Source: an uncultured Eubacteriales bacterium | GTDB taxonomy: Bacteria > Bacillota > Clostridia > Lachnospirales > Bianqueaceae | Direction of reading: 5' to 3' | Assembly: GCA_902796435.1 (NCBI GenBank) | Contig: CADBPG010000163.1 | Location: forward strand, 1 to 44,366 | DNA: 44,366 nt | In this document: piece by piece, positions 1 through 6,007 of the stretch | Position numbering within the stretch: the stretch's first letter is position 1 | Layout: each line of letters opens with the position of its first letter | Notes under the pieces: generated by a model | Told to the model about the DNA's origin: nothing | Seen by the model: only the letters and a program-made list of their open reading frames with translations | The model's database searches: none | Program-made: the position numbers and the translations under genes

Positions 1-78
1 GAGACACAGCCTCCCTTGTAAAGTAATTGGGATGGTCGTGCGCTGTGTCTCTCGGATACCGCATCTCTTGTAAAGTAA
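1..78. repeat. inverted repeat and repeated 12-mer at window start
   Basis: GAGACACAGC at 1-10 is perfectly complementary to 42-51, giving a 10-bp stem with a 31-nt loop. Inside the loop TCCC/GGGA can add a short second stem. The 12-mer CTTGTAAAGTAA occurs at 15-26 and again at 67-78, just before the yceD promoter. There is no T-tract after the stem, so it is not an obvious terminator. The window starts here, so the element may be cut. Confidence 0.5.
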
Positions 79-85
79 AAAATAG

Positions 86-114
86 TTGACAAACCGCTTT
101 GCGGTGGGTATAAT
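86..114 (+). promoter_or_regulatory. sigma-A promoter of yceD-rpmF
   Basis: TTGACA (86-91) and TATAAT (109-114) are separated by 17 bp, a perfect match to the housekeeping promoter consensus. It lies 31 bp upstream of the yceD start codon. Confidence 0.85.
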
Positions 115-145
115 ATCAAAGCATGTCTTATGTAAGGAGAATTGT

Positions 146-655
146 ATGCTGACGTACCAGGTCAAAAGTCTGATCAAGGACCCGGGGCTGTCGCTGCCGG
201 TGCACGAAGTGCTCGAGCAGGAAGAGCTCATCCTGGGCGGAGAGCGCGTCCGCTTTCTCACGCCGGTCACGATCGATGGTGCACTCAGGCACATCGGTGG
301 CTGGATCATCGAATTCAAGGGAACGCTGGAAGGCGCAGTGCAGATGGCCTGCAGCCGCTGCACAAAGGCAACCTATGTCCCCTTGCATAGCGACATCACA
401 CAGCGATACATTGCAGACAGGCAGGAAAACGAATCCGGTGATAATGATGTCGAGGTCTATCAGGACGAAGTCATCGATCTGACGGATCTGATCAACAGCG
501 AGATCTGCATGGCCATTCCCATGAAGGTACTGTGCCGTGCGGATTGCAAGGGATTATGCCCCGTCTGTGGCAAGGATCTGAACGAGGGTCCTTGCGATTG
601 TTCGCAGGACGAGACGGATCCCCGCTGGGATGCATTGAAAAGTCTGCTACAATAG
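146..655 (+). CDS. yceD: YceD family protein (DUF177), rpmF-linked
   Basis: A 169-residue member of the YceD/DUF177 family. Its gene nearly always precedes rpmF, and the family has been linked to 23S rRNA or large-subunit accumulation. The start chosen is ATG 146, six bases after AAGGAGA; an in-frame TTG at 86 lies in the promoter -35 box and is rejected. Visible features are the mid-protein pair CSRC and a C-terminal cysteine-rich segment with CRADCKGLCPVCG followed by CDC, probably a metal-binding knuckle. The protein is acidic between these segments. It is co-transcribed with rpmF 31 bp downstream from the promoter at 86-114. The biochemical role in Gram-positives is not settled. Confidence 0.88.
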   Translation: MLTYQVKSLIKDPGLSLPVHEVLEQEELILGGERVRFLTPVTIDGALRHIGGWIIEFKGTLEGAVQMACSRCTKATYVPLHSDITQRYIADRQENESGDNDVEVYQDEVIDLTDLINSEICMAIPMKVLCRADCKGLCPVCGKDLNEGPCDCSQDETDPRWDALKSLLQ

Positions 656-686
656 TCATTATTCTGGGAGTAGGAGGTGTTTACGA

Positions 687-872
687 ATGGGAGCTATCGG
701 ACCGAAAAACAGAACTTCTCGCGCAAGAAGAAATAAGAGACAGGCGAACTACAAGCTCACTGCGCCGAACCTGGCAAAGTGCAGCAAGTGTGGTGCTCTG
801 ATCCTGCCGCATCATGTATGCCCGAAGTGCGGAACATACAACAAGAGACAGGTCGTCGAAGTAGAAGAGTGA
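687..872 (+). CDS. rpmF: 50S ribosomal protein L32
   Basis: A 61-residue ribosomal protein L32 (bL32) of the large subunit. The N-terminal basic stretch PKNRTSRARRNKRQA matches the family's PK-x-RTSKARR-x-KRRA signature. The C-terminal half carries a zinc-ribbon CSKC...CPKC, so this is the zinc-binding (C+) form. The ATG follows AGGAGG with normal spacing. The N-terminus reads MGAIGPKNR rather than the usual MAVPKR, so it has two or three extra residues. It is the second gene of the yceD operon and is closed by the terminator at 880-907. Confidence 0.95.
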   Translation: MGAIGPKNRTSRARRNKRQANYKLTAPNLAKCSKCGALILPHHVCPKCGTYNKRQVVEVEE

Positions 873-879
873 TCCCAAG

Positions 880-907
880 ACCCGGTGCAATCAGCACCGG
901 GTTTTTT
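880..907 (+). terminator. intrinsic terminator of yceD-rpmF
   Basis: ACCCGGTGC (880-888) and GCACCGGGT (894-902) form a perfect 9-bp stem with a 5-nt loop, followed by six T. Confidence 0.92.
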
Positions 908-939
908 CGTGCCAAAAAATCGGAAAGGAGGCCACATTT

Positions 940-1698
940 TTGCAGAAGGAAGCCATGGAGGCGCGGGCCGCAGAACTCGGACGGTTGATCGCGGAAGCAG
1001 AGCAGGAGGTAGAAGTCGCGCCAGAAGGGGAGATCGTGTGCTGGAGAGAACATGGAGTGGACAAGTGGTATCATGTCAAGAATGGCAAGAGGGTCTACAT
1101 TCGAAAGAGTGACCGTTCTTTGGCAGAAGCGTTGGCCTATAAAAAGTATAAAGGGTTTCAGATTGCTGCATGGAACCATGAACTTGCTGTGCTGCGCATG
1201 GAAACAAAACATGCACCAAAAAAACCACTCAGCAAACTTCTGAAAAACGCTGCCATGGCAGATCTGTTACAAGAGCATCTGAATGACGGATGGAAATGGG
1301 CACTCGAGGATTATGAGACCAATCCATTGTATCCAGAAGAGAAAAAGTATAGATCCGCAGGAGGAACTCTGGTCAGGTCAAAATCGGAACTGATCATTTG
1401 CGGCCTTTATGAAAAGTATATGGTTCCTTATCGATATGAATGCAAGATACAGATCGGCGGACACACTTTTTATCCGGATTTTACTCTATGCCATCCACAA
1501 ACGGGAGCCATTTATCTGCATGAGCACTTTGGAATGCTCGGCAACAGTCAGTATTCAGAAGAGGTATTTAAAAAGCTGCGATTGTACAATCAAAATGGAT
1601 GGATCATGATGCAAAACCTTCTGATTTCAGGAGAATCCGCGGAGAGTCCCCTGGAAGTGCAGGGGGTTGAGAATATGATCAGAGGAACCTTTTGCTGA
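940..1698 (+). CDS. hypothetical protein with PD-(D/E)XK-like nuclease motif
   Basis: A 252-residue protein of unknown function. The start chosen is TTG 940, because AAAGGAGG sits 8 bp before it; ATG 955 has only a weak site. An N-terminal coiled-coil-like helix (about 1-25) leads to a middle region rich in Lys and Tyr. The C-terminal half (about 145-235) contains VRSKSE, then YPDFT, then YLHEHFG. The spaced E...D...E-x-H resembles the PD-(D/E)XK endonuclease-like fold, with a Glu upstream, Asp in PDFT and Glu in HEHFG. Uncharacterised Firmicutes proteins with the same three motifs are familiar from memory, usually annotated only as hypothetical. Codon use is more AT-rich than yceD or rbr, which suggests acquisition. 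No partner gene is fused or overlapping. The duplicated GGAGA/TCTCC block begins 7 bp after the stop. Confidence 0.7.
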   Translation: MQKEAMEARAAELGRLIAEAEQEVEVAPEGEIVCWREHGVDKWYHVKNGKRVYIRKSDRSLAEALAYKKYKGFQIAAWNHELAVLRMETKHAPKKPLSKLLKNAAMADLLQEHLNDGWKWALEDYETNPLYPEEKKYRSAGGTLVRSKSELIICGLYEKYMVPYRYECKIQIGGHTFYPDFTLCHPQTGAIYLHEHFGMLGNSQYSEEVFKKLRLYNQNGWIMMQNLLISGESAESPLEVQGVENMIRGTFC

Positions 1699-1704
1699 TT
1701 CGTT

Positions 1705-1968
1705 CTACACCAAAACAAGCGTTTGAAAGCTTTTTGGGAGAGAATTCAGAAAAACAGTAAATCGTCTCCAGGAGAGAAAATCAAAATATGACGATTCCTC
1801 TCCAAAAATATGGAGACGATTTCAAAAAAGCTTGTTTTATCTCCAATGAATTTCTCGAGTTAGAGTTGCCAAATTGGAGAGAAAAGGCCAGAATCAGGAG
1901 ACCTCTCTATTCCAAATTGGAGACACTTTTATCTTTCTACGATTTGTCCCCACTTGGATGAGAATATG
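1705..1968. repeat. GGAGA/TCTCC-rich duplicated block, copy 1
   Basis: A 264-bp block starting CTACACCAAAACAAGCGTTTG aligns almost without gaps to 2011-2274 at an offset of 306-307 bp. It holds eight GGAGA/TCTCC pentamers (1737, 1765, 1771, 1799, 1812, 1840, 1876, 1897) plus a ninth at 1919. An 11-bp perfect inverted repeat pairs AAATCGTCTCC (1759-1769) with GGAGACGATTT (1812-1822). No convincing reading frame is present. With copy 2 it fills the 613-bp gap between the nuclease-like gene and the rbr promoter. Confidence 0.85.
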
Positions 1969-2010
1969 ATTGTCTGAATGATTGTGCTTAAACCAGTTTG
2001 GGTGCCGAGG

Positions 2011-2274
2011 CTACACCAAAATAAGCATTTGAAATACTTTTTGGAGAGAATATAGCAAAACAGTAAATCGTCTCCAGGAGAGGATACCAAAATACGAGGA
2101 TTCATCTCCAAAAACCTGGAGATGAAAACAGAGAATAGTGTTTTATCTCCAATGAATTTCTCAAGCTAGGCGCGCCAAAATGGAGAAAAAAGGCGAAAAT
2201 CCAAGATATCTCTCTATTCCATAATGGAGACGCTTTATTAATTCTGCGATTGCTCTCCATTTTGCTGAGTATGC
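2011..2274. repeat. GGAGA/TCTCC-rich duplicated block, copy 2
   Basis: The second copy of the block at 1705-1968, clearly diverged but nearly colinear. Pentamers lie at 2043, 2071, 2077, 2105, 2118, 2146, 2182, 2226 and 2254. The long stem of copy 1 is partly kept: TCGTCTCC pairs with GGAGATGA through one G-T wobble. A local 7-bp stem, ATCTCCA (2104-2110) with TGGAGAT (2117-2123), is perfect. The region is non-coding as far as can be seen. Confidence 0.85.
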
Positions 2275-2311
2275 AAAACATTCGCAAACAGGAATGCGAG
2301 CTTTGTTATTA

Positions 2312-2341
2312 TTGACAAACACCCCTGCAACACTATATAAT
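2312..2341 (+). promoter_or_regulatory. sigma-A promoter of rubrerythrin
   Basis: TTGACA (2312-2317) and TATAAT (2336-2341) with an 18-bp spacer, 54 bp upstream of the rbr start. Confidence 0.85.
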
Positions 2342-2349
2342 GAGGTAAA

Positions 2350-2367
2350 TTGATAATCACTTATCAA
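2350..2367. promoter_or_regulatory. PerR/Fur-like operator
   Basis: TTGATAA (2350-2356) and TTATCAA (2361-2367) form a perfect 7-bp inverted repeat with a 4-bp gap, lying at the expected transcription start. It resembles Fur-family boxes (TGATAAT-N-ATTATCA), but the centre is 3 bp longer than the classical 7-1-7 arrangement. PerR control of reverse rubrerythrins is known in Clostridium acetobutylicum. Assignment to PerR here is inference. Confidence 0.55.
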
Positions 2368-2394
2368 AATGTGCCTATAGAAAGGATTTTTATC

Positions 2395-2937
2395 ATGAAG
2401 AAATTCGTTTGCAGTGTTTGCGGTTACGTGTATGAAGGCGAAGCAGCTCCGGAGAAATGTCCGGTATGTAAGGCTCCGGCTGAGAAGTTTATCGAGCAGT
2501 CCGAGGAAATGACCTGGGCAGCTGAGCATGTTGTTGGTGTAGCACAGGGTGCTCCGGAAGACATCATCGAAGATCTGCGCTCCAACTTCACGGGCGAGTG
2601 CTCTGAAGTCGGTATGTATCTGGCAATGAGCCGTGTGGCTTATCGTGAAGGTTATCCTGAGATCGGCGAGTACTGGAAGACCGCTGCTTTCGAGGAAGCA
2701 GAGCATGCTGCTAAGTTTGCTGAACTTCTGGGCGAAGTCCTGACCGACTCCACCAAGAAGAACCTTGAGATGCGTGTTGAGGCCGAGAATGGCGCGACCG
2801 CCGGCAAGACCGACCTGGCAAAACGTGCCAAGGCTCTGAACCTGGATGCGATCCATGACACCGTCCATGAGATGGCTCGCGACGAAGCCCGCCACGGCAA
2901 GGCATTCGCAGGCCTCCTGAAGAGATACTTTGGCTAA
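2395..2937 (+). CDS. rbr: reverse rubrerythrin (NADH peroxidase component)
   Basis: A 180-residue non-haem iron protein that reduces hydrogen peroxide (and can take part in oxygen reduction) in the cytoplasm, with electrons from NADH through rubredoxin-type partners. The domain order is reversed relative to classical rubrerythrin. A rubredoxin-like Fe(SCys)4 knuckle comes first (Cys6, Cys9, Cys22, Cys25 in CSVC...CPVC), then a ferritin-like four-helix bundle with EEAEH and DEARH di-iron ligand motifs. Length matches the C. acetobutylicum reverse rubrerythrins. ATG 2395 follows AAAGGA; the in-frame upstream ATT/ATA codons are not starts. It is a single-gene transcript with its own promoter, a Fur/PerR-like palindrome and a strong terminator. 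Its presence implies an anaerobe defending against oxygen. Confidence 0.93.
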   Translation: MKKFVCSVCGYVYEGEAAPEKCPVCKAPAEKFIEQSEEMTWAAEHVVGVAQGAPEDIIEDLRSNFTGECSEVGMYLAMSRVAYREGYPEIGEYWKTAAFEEAEHAAKFAELLGEVLTDSTKKNLEMRVEAENGATAGKTDLAKRAKALNLDAIHDTVHEMARDEARHGKAFAGLLKRYFG

Positions 2938-2963
2938 GCTACAAGCCATGCAAGACTAAAAAC

Positions 2964-3007
2964 AAAAGCCACCCTTCGGAATGCTCGCATTCCAGAGGGT
3001 GGCTTTT
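2964..3007 (+). terminator. terminator of rbr
   Basis: AAAAGCCACCCT at 2964 pairs with AGGGTGGCTTTT ending at 3007, and an inner GGAATGC/GCATTCC stem extends it. The A-tract and T-tract make it potentially bidirectional. Confidence 0.88.
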
Positions 3008-3022
3008 AGTTTTAGGCTTATA

Positions 3023-3201
3023 CGGCGCCAGCCGACCATGAGGACACGAAGTGTCCGAATGGCATGGCGTAGAAAAATGTGTAAAACGGCGCCAGCCGAC
3101 CATGAGGACACGAAGCGTCCGAATGGCATGGCGTAGAGAAATAAAAGAAATGACTGGCGCCAGCCGACCATGAGGACACGAAGTGTCCGAATGGAGCATG
3201 G
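3023..3201. repeat. triple REP-like palindromic repeat array
   Basis: Three copies of an about 50-bp palindromic unit start at 3024, 3088 and 3156 (period 64 and 68 bp). Each begins GGCGCCAGCCGACCAT, contains GAGGACACGAAG(T/C)GTCCGAATGG and, in the first two, ends CATGGCGTAGA. The unit folds as CGCCA/TGGCG, then CCAT/ATGG, then a GGACAC-GAA-GTGTCC hairpin. Copy 2 has one mismatch in the inner stem (GCGTCC). Copy 3 has an altered right end (ATGGAGCATGG). With the rbr terminator, the array accounts for most of the 300-bp gap 2938-3238. I see no gene in it. Confidence 0.85.
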
Positions 3202-3238
3202 CTTTTATGATGTAGAGATCCAATTCACCCTGGTCTAC

Positions 3239-3267
3239 TTGCATTTGCCAACCTTTTGGTTTATACT
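3239..3267 (+). promoter_or_regulatory. promoter of the alpha-CTD-like gene
   Basis: TTGCAT (3239-3244) and TATACT (3262-3267) with a 17-bp spacer, 34 bp before ATG 3302. Confidence 0.65.
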
Positions 3268-3301
3268 TTTTGCAATGATCATTTGTAAGGAAGGTACCCG
3301 T

Positions 3302-3532
3302 ATGAAAAAGAGTAATTGCAAAGAGCTTCCTCCCTCTGAATTAGACCTGGTCCTGACCTGTGCACATACCAAACGTTGTCTGCTGAAATCGGGCATCTCC
3401 ACATTGGATCAACTGATGGCTTTATCTGAAGATGATCTACTGCAGATCAGAGGCATCGGACAGGTGATTACAAAAGATGTGTTGCGGGAAAGAGAGGAGT
3501 ATCAGAGAAAGTGGCCGGATTTCCGGAGATAA
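3302..3532 (+). CDS. small RpoA C-terminal-domain-like protein
   Basis: A 76-residue protein with ATG 3302 placed after AAGGAAGG. Residues about 13-70 read like the RNA polymerase alpha-subunit C-terminal domain, a helix-hairpin-helix fold. The pattern is CLLKSGISTLDQLMALSEDDL followed by LLQIRGIGQVITKDV, compared with the RpoA pattern LKRAGI-x-T-x-x-EL-x-x-x-SE-x-DL-x-x-(I/V)RNLG. No RpoA N-terminal domain is present, so this is not a full alpha subunit. Free-standing alpha-CTD-like proteins could bind DNA or contact transcription factors, but no function is established here. It is followed 21 bp later by a DUF3592 gene with no terminator between, so the two probably share a transcript. An upstream in-frame extension to 3170 runs through the REP array and is rejected. 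Confidence 0.75.
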   Translation: MKKSNCKELPPSELDLVLTCAHTKRCLLKSGISTLDQLMALSEDDLLQIRGIGQVITKDVLREREEYQRKWPDFRR

Positions 3533-3553
3533 AACTAAAGAGAGGAACACACA

Positions 3554-3997
3554 ATGGATCAGAAACAAGATTACTTGAGGATCTTAAAAATCATATCCAT
3601 CGTTTTCTGTCTGGTCGGCATCGTTTTTACTGCCATCGGTGGGCTGACGTATAAAGATATGCGCGAGCGTATGGAGACCTACATTCCTGTAACGGCGGAG
3701 ATCACGGATTTTGACCGGGATGATTATCCATACATTTCCTATACGGTGGATGGTAAGACCTATGAGACGCGATTGAGCTATTCCAGTACTACCATGCGGC
3801 TAGGCCAGAAGATCGAGATCGCCTATGATCCGGAGAATCCATATGAAGTGATCAAGACCGGGGCTGGCGGATATCTGCTGCCCATCATTTTCGGCGGTAT
3901 GAGCATCCTTTTTGTTGTCATCGGGATCCTGGTCGCTTTGGCGAGACGTCGTGCAAAAGAGAAGGAAGAGCAGGACAACGGCTTTATCGTTTACTGA
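3554..3997 (+). CDS. DUF3592 domain membrane protein
   Basis: A 147-residue membrane protein. Transmembrane helices lie at about 11-33 and 104-128. Between them is a soluble, probably extracellular, beta-rich domain with VTAEITDFDRDDYPYISYTVDGKTYETR followed in order by GQKIEIAYDPENPYEV, the pattern of DUF3592 proteins. The C-terminus is a short, charged cytoplasmic tail. The ATG follows GAGAGGAAC. It is the second gene after the alpha-CTD-like protein and ends at the terminator 4010-4033. Function is unknown. Confidence 0.8.
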   Translation: MDQKQDYLRILKIISIVFCLVGIVFTAIGGLTYKDMRERMETYIPVTAEITDFDRDDYPYISYTVDGKTYETRLSYSSTTMRLGQKIEIAYDPENPYEVIKTGAGGYLLPIIFGGMSILFVVIGILVALARRRAKEKEEQDNGFIVY

Positions 3998-4009
3998 AAT
4001 CATCAGTAC

Positions 4010-4033
4010 AGCAGGGGCAACCCTGCTTTTTTT
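4010..4033 (+). terminator. terminator after DUF3592 gene
   Basis: AGCAGGG (4010-4016) pairs with CCCTGCT (4021-4027) across a GCAA loop, with a following T-tract. Confidence 0.9.
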
Positions 4034-4112
4034 GTCCATTTTTCGCGATTATGTGGTATCATTGATATCAGAAAAAACTTTTCAGGAATAAATCCTGCAG
4101 ACCGGTTTCTGC

Positions 4113-4535
4113 ATGACCAGCGGCAGAACGCCGATCGATTATACCATCGAACTGACCAAGAACCTTTGTCCGCGGGATCTGACCCATGAGCAGGTCGAGT
4201 TTATCTGCAGCATCCTGGATCCTTTGGCGGCGATGGATCCGCAGCAGCATGCGGCCATGGTGGCGGAGAAGGTATACCGGGAGCATATGATGGAAGATGA
4301 CCCGCGGTTCCACGCCCGGTACCAGGTCATGGTCGGCCAGATCCATGAGGAGGGGCCCTTCGTGCAGATTGCAAGGACTGTTGGACAGTATACCTGGTAT
4401 GATATCGAAGGCAATCATTTCTTCTGGGCAGAACCGGAGTTCCGGATGACGGAAAGCTCGCAGCCGGGCTTAGGGAAAGCTGGATACCAGAGATCCGTGG
4501 ATCTTGCACGGCAGATGACAGGCCAGGCCGCCTGA
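4113..4535 (+). CDS. hypothetical protein, orphan
   Basis: A 140-residue soluble acidic protein that I do not recognise. It has no signal peptide and no membrane segment. It contains a predicted helical N-terminal half (LTHEQVEFICSILDPLAAMD) and a Trp/Tyr-rich centre (QYTWYDIEGNHFFWAEPEF). ATG 4113 lacks a clear ribosome binding site. The frame stays open back to a stop at 4089, and a CTG at 4095 lies seven bases after AGGA (4084-4087), so the true start may be non-canonical. GC-rich codon use agrees with a real gene. A weak promoter candidate, TTGTCC (4032) with TATCAT (4057), lies upstream. Confidence 0.6.
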   Translation: MTSGRTPIDYTIELTKNLCPRDLTHEQVEFICSILDPLAAMDPQQHAAMVAEKVYREHMMEDDPRFHARYQVMVGQIHEEGPFVQIARTVGQYTWYDIEGNHFFWAEPEFRMTESSQPGLGKAGYQRSVDLARQMTGQAA

Positions 4536-4553
4536 TCTTAAGAAGACAGGCAC

Positions 4554-4582
4554 TTGCACTTTTCCTGCATTTTGGCTATAAT
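4554..4582 (+). promoter_or_regulatory. promoter of the sortase gene
   Basis: TTGCAC (4554-4559) and TATAAT (4577-4582) with a 17-bp spacer, 40 bp before ATG 4622. Confidence 0.7.
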
Positions 4583-4621
4583 ATAAAGGCTTTTAAATAA
4601 CAGTCAGGAAAAAGAAATAAA

Positions 4622-5497
4622 ATGGCAAAGAAAAAGCAAGGCAAGGGAAAAGGTCATCTTCTGACGGTGCTCATGGTGCTGATCCTTCTGGCAGGCATCG
4701 GTCTCATCGCGTATCCGAGCTTCAGTGACTGGTGGAATTCCATGCACCAGTCCCAGGCTATCGCCAGCTACGTGGACGAGGTCAGCCGTCAGGACGCGGA
4801 GCGGATCGAACAGATGTGGGAAGAAGCCAGAGCCTATAATCAGGATCTGGCCGATGTGGGCAACCATTTCAAAGTCACGGACGAGGAGATGGAGCGCTAC
4901 AACCAGGTCCTGGACATCACCGGTACCGGGATCATGGGCTACATCGACATCCCCAAGATCGACGTGTCCCTGCCCATTTACCACAGTACCAACGAAGAGG
5001 TCCTGCAGATCGCCATCGGACATCTGGAGGGCAGCTCCCTGCCCATCGGCGGACCGGACACCCATGCGCTTTTATCCGGCCATACGGGCCTTCCCTCGGC
5101 CAAGCTGTTCACCAACATCGACAGGCTGGTGGAGGGGGACCGGTTCATGATCAACGTCCTAGGGCAGATGCTGACCTACGAGGTGGATCAGATCGATGTC
5201 GTTCTGCCCACGGGTGTGGACGAACTGGACATCGTGCCGGGCGAGGATCTGGTCACGCTGATCACCTGCACGCCTTATGCCGTCAATACCCACCGACTGC
5301 TGGTGCGGGGCCATCGGGTCGAAAACGAGAAGGCGCAGGTCACAGTGCCGCAGGATGCGGTGATTCTGGACAAGATCGTGGTCGGCGTCCTGGTCGGAGT
5401 TCCGATCCTGCTGTTTATTCTGGTCATTACCTTGATTTTTACGCGGAAAAAGAAAAAGCCTTTACGAAAAGGCTTGACAGCGGAAGACGAGGTGTGA
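4622..5497 (+). CDS. class C sortase (pilus-type transpeptidase)
   Basis: A 291-residue membrane-bound cysteine transpeptidase that cleaves LPXTG-like sorting signals and joins pilin subunits. It has an N-terminal transmembrane helix (about 13-31), a sortase beta-barrel (about 95-235) and a second C-terminal transmembrane helix (about 249-273) followed by a Lys-rich tail. The two-helix topology and the segment ITGTGIMGYIDIPKIDVSLP are typical of class C. The catalytic triad is visible as His154 (LLSGHTGL), Cys216 (TLITCTPY) and Arg229 (HRLLVRG). No pilin, LPXTG protein or second sortase lies nearby, so its substrate must be elsewhere. It is expressed from its own promoter; the tRNA promoter starts inside its 3-prime end. 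Confidence 0.9.
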   Translation: MAKKKQGKGKGHLLTVLMVLILLAGIGLIAYPSFSDWWNSMHQSQAIASYVDEVSRQDAERIEQMWEEARAYNQDLADVGNHFKVTDEEMERYNQVLDITGTGIMGYIDIPKIDVSLPIYHSTNEEVLQIAIGHLEGSSLPIGGPDTHALLSGHTGLPSAKLFTNIDRLVEGDRFMINVLGQMLTYEVDQIDVVLPTGVDELDIVPGEDLVTLITCTPYAVNTHRLLVRGHRVENEKAQVTVPQDAVILDKIVVGVLVGVPILLFILVITLIFTRKKKKPLRKGLTAEDEV

Positions 5498-5503
5498 TAT
5501 ACT
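5474..5503 (+). promoter_or_regulatory. tRNA-Pro promoter inside the sortase 3-prime end
   Basis: TTGACA (5474-5479) and TATACT (5498-5503) with an 18-bp spacer. The -35 box is within the last sortase codons and the -10 box overlaps the stop region. The tRNA begins 29 bp downstream. Confidence 0.78.
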
Positions 5504-5531
5504 TTATAAGCTTCTGTCAAGGACAGAACGT

Positions 5532-5605
5532 CTGGGTGTAGCTCAGTTTGGTAGAGCGCTAGAATGGGGTTCTAGAGGCCGCAGGTTCGACTCCTGTCAC
5601 CCAGA
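5532..5605 (+). tRNA. tRNA-Pro (anticodon GGG)
   Basis: The acceptor stem CTGGGTG (5532-5538) pairs with CACCCAG (5598-5604), and the discriminator base is A. The D arm is GCTC...GAGC, the T arm is GCAGG-TTCGACT-CCTGT, and the anticodon stem is CTAGA/TCTAG. The 7-nt loop ATGGGGT gives anticodon GGG with T33 and G37, reading CCC/CCU proline codons. CCA is not encoded (TTGG follows). It lies between the sortase gene and rpsO. Confidence 0.93.
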
Positions 5606-5685
5606 TTGGAACCCATGCTCAGAGTACGGAGTCTCCGACCGGCTCTTAGCAGCGGGGGATCATTTTTTTTAGGAGGAATGTTACA

Positions 5686-5949
5686 ATGACAAAAGAAAGA
5701 AAGCTTGAAATTATCAAGGAATTCGGCCGTTCCGAAGGTGACACCGGTTCTCCGGAAGTCCAGATCGCGCTTCTTACCGAGCGTATCAATCACCTCACCG
5801 AGCATCTGAAGAACCACAAGAAGGATCATCATTCCCGTCGTGGTATGCTGATGCTGGTCGGACAGCGCCGCGGTATGCTGAACTATCTGCGCAGCAAGGA
5901 TATCGAAGCCTATCGTGCTCTGATCGCCAAACTGGGTATCAGAAGATAA
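5686..5949 (+). CDS. rpsO: 30S ribosomal protein S15
   Basis: An 87-residue ribosomal protein uS15, which binds the central domain of 16S rRNA. The full-length family pattern is visible: [38 protein letters not shown], and [12 protein letters not shown]. The ATG follows TAGGAGGAATG. Its usual neighbour pnp follows 213 bp later, after a terminator and a structured leader. It sits downstream of tRNA-Pro with no terminator between them that I can see, so the tRNA promoter may also drive it. Confidence 0.97.
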   Translation: MTKERKLEIIKEFGRSEGDTGSPEVQIALLTERINHLTEHLKNHKKDHHSRRGMLMLVGQRRGMLNYLRSKDIEAYRALIAKLGIRR

Positions 5950-5961
5950 TTTTCGGGTAGT

Positions 5962-6006
5962 AAGAGCGGACAATACAATGTTCGCTCTTCTTTTGGTTTT
6001 TTGGTT
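5962..6006 (+). terminator. terminator of rpsO
   Basis: AAGAGCGGACA (5962-5972) pairs with TGTTCGCTCTT (5979-5989) with one G-T wobble, followed by a T-rich tail. Confidence 0.85.
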
Positions 6007-6007
6007 A

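Noticed and set aside
1699-2311. Small genes in the repeat block (for example minus-strand frames at 1929-2111 and 2102-2287)
   Set aside because: They lack ribosome binding sites, are not preserved as the same peptide in both copies of the block, and run through the pentamer repeats.
3023-3201. CRISPR array
   Set aside because: Only three units. The units themselves are the palindromes, the spacers are 14-18 bp and AT-rich, and no cas genes are near. REP-like is the better description.
3170-3301. N-terminal extension of the alpha-CTD-like protein
   Set aside because: It would start inside the REP array and cross the promoter; ATG 3302 has a good ribosome binding site.
5532-5605. tRNA-Pro as an integration site of an island
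   Set aside because: No direct repeat of the tRNA 3-prime end and no integrase are visible in the window.
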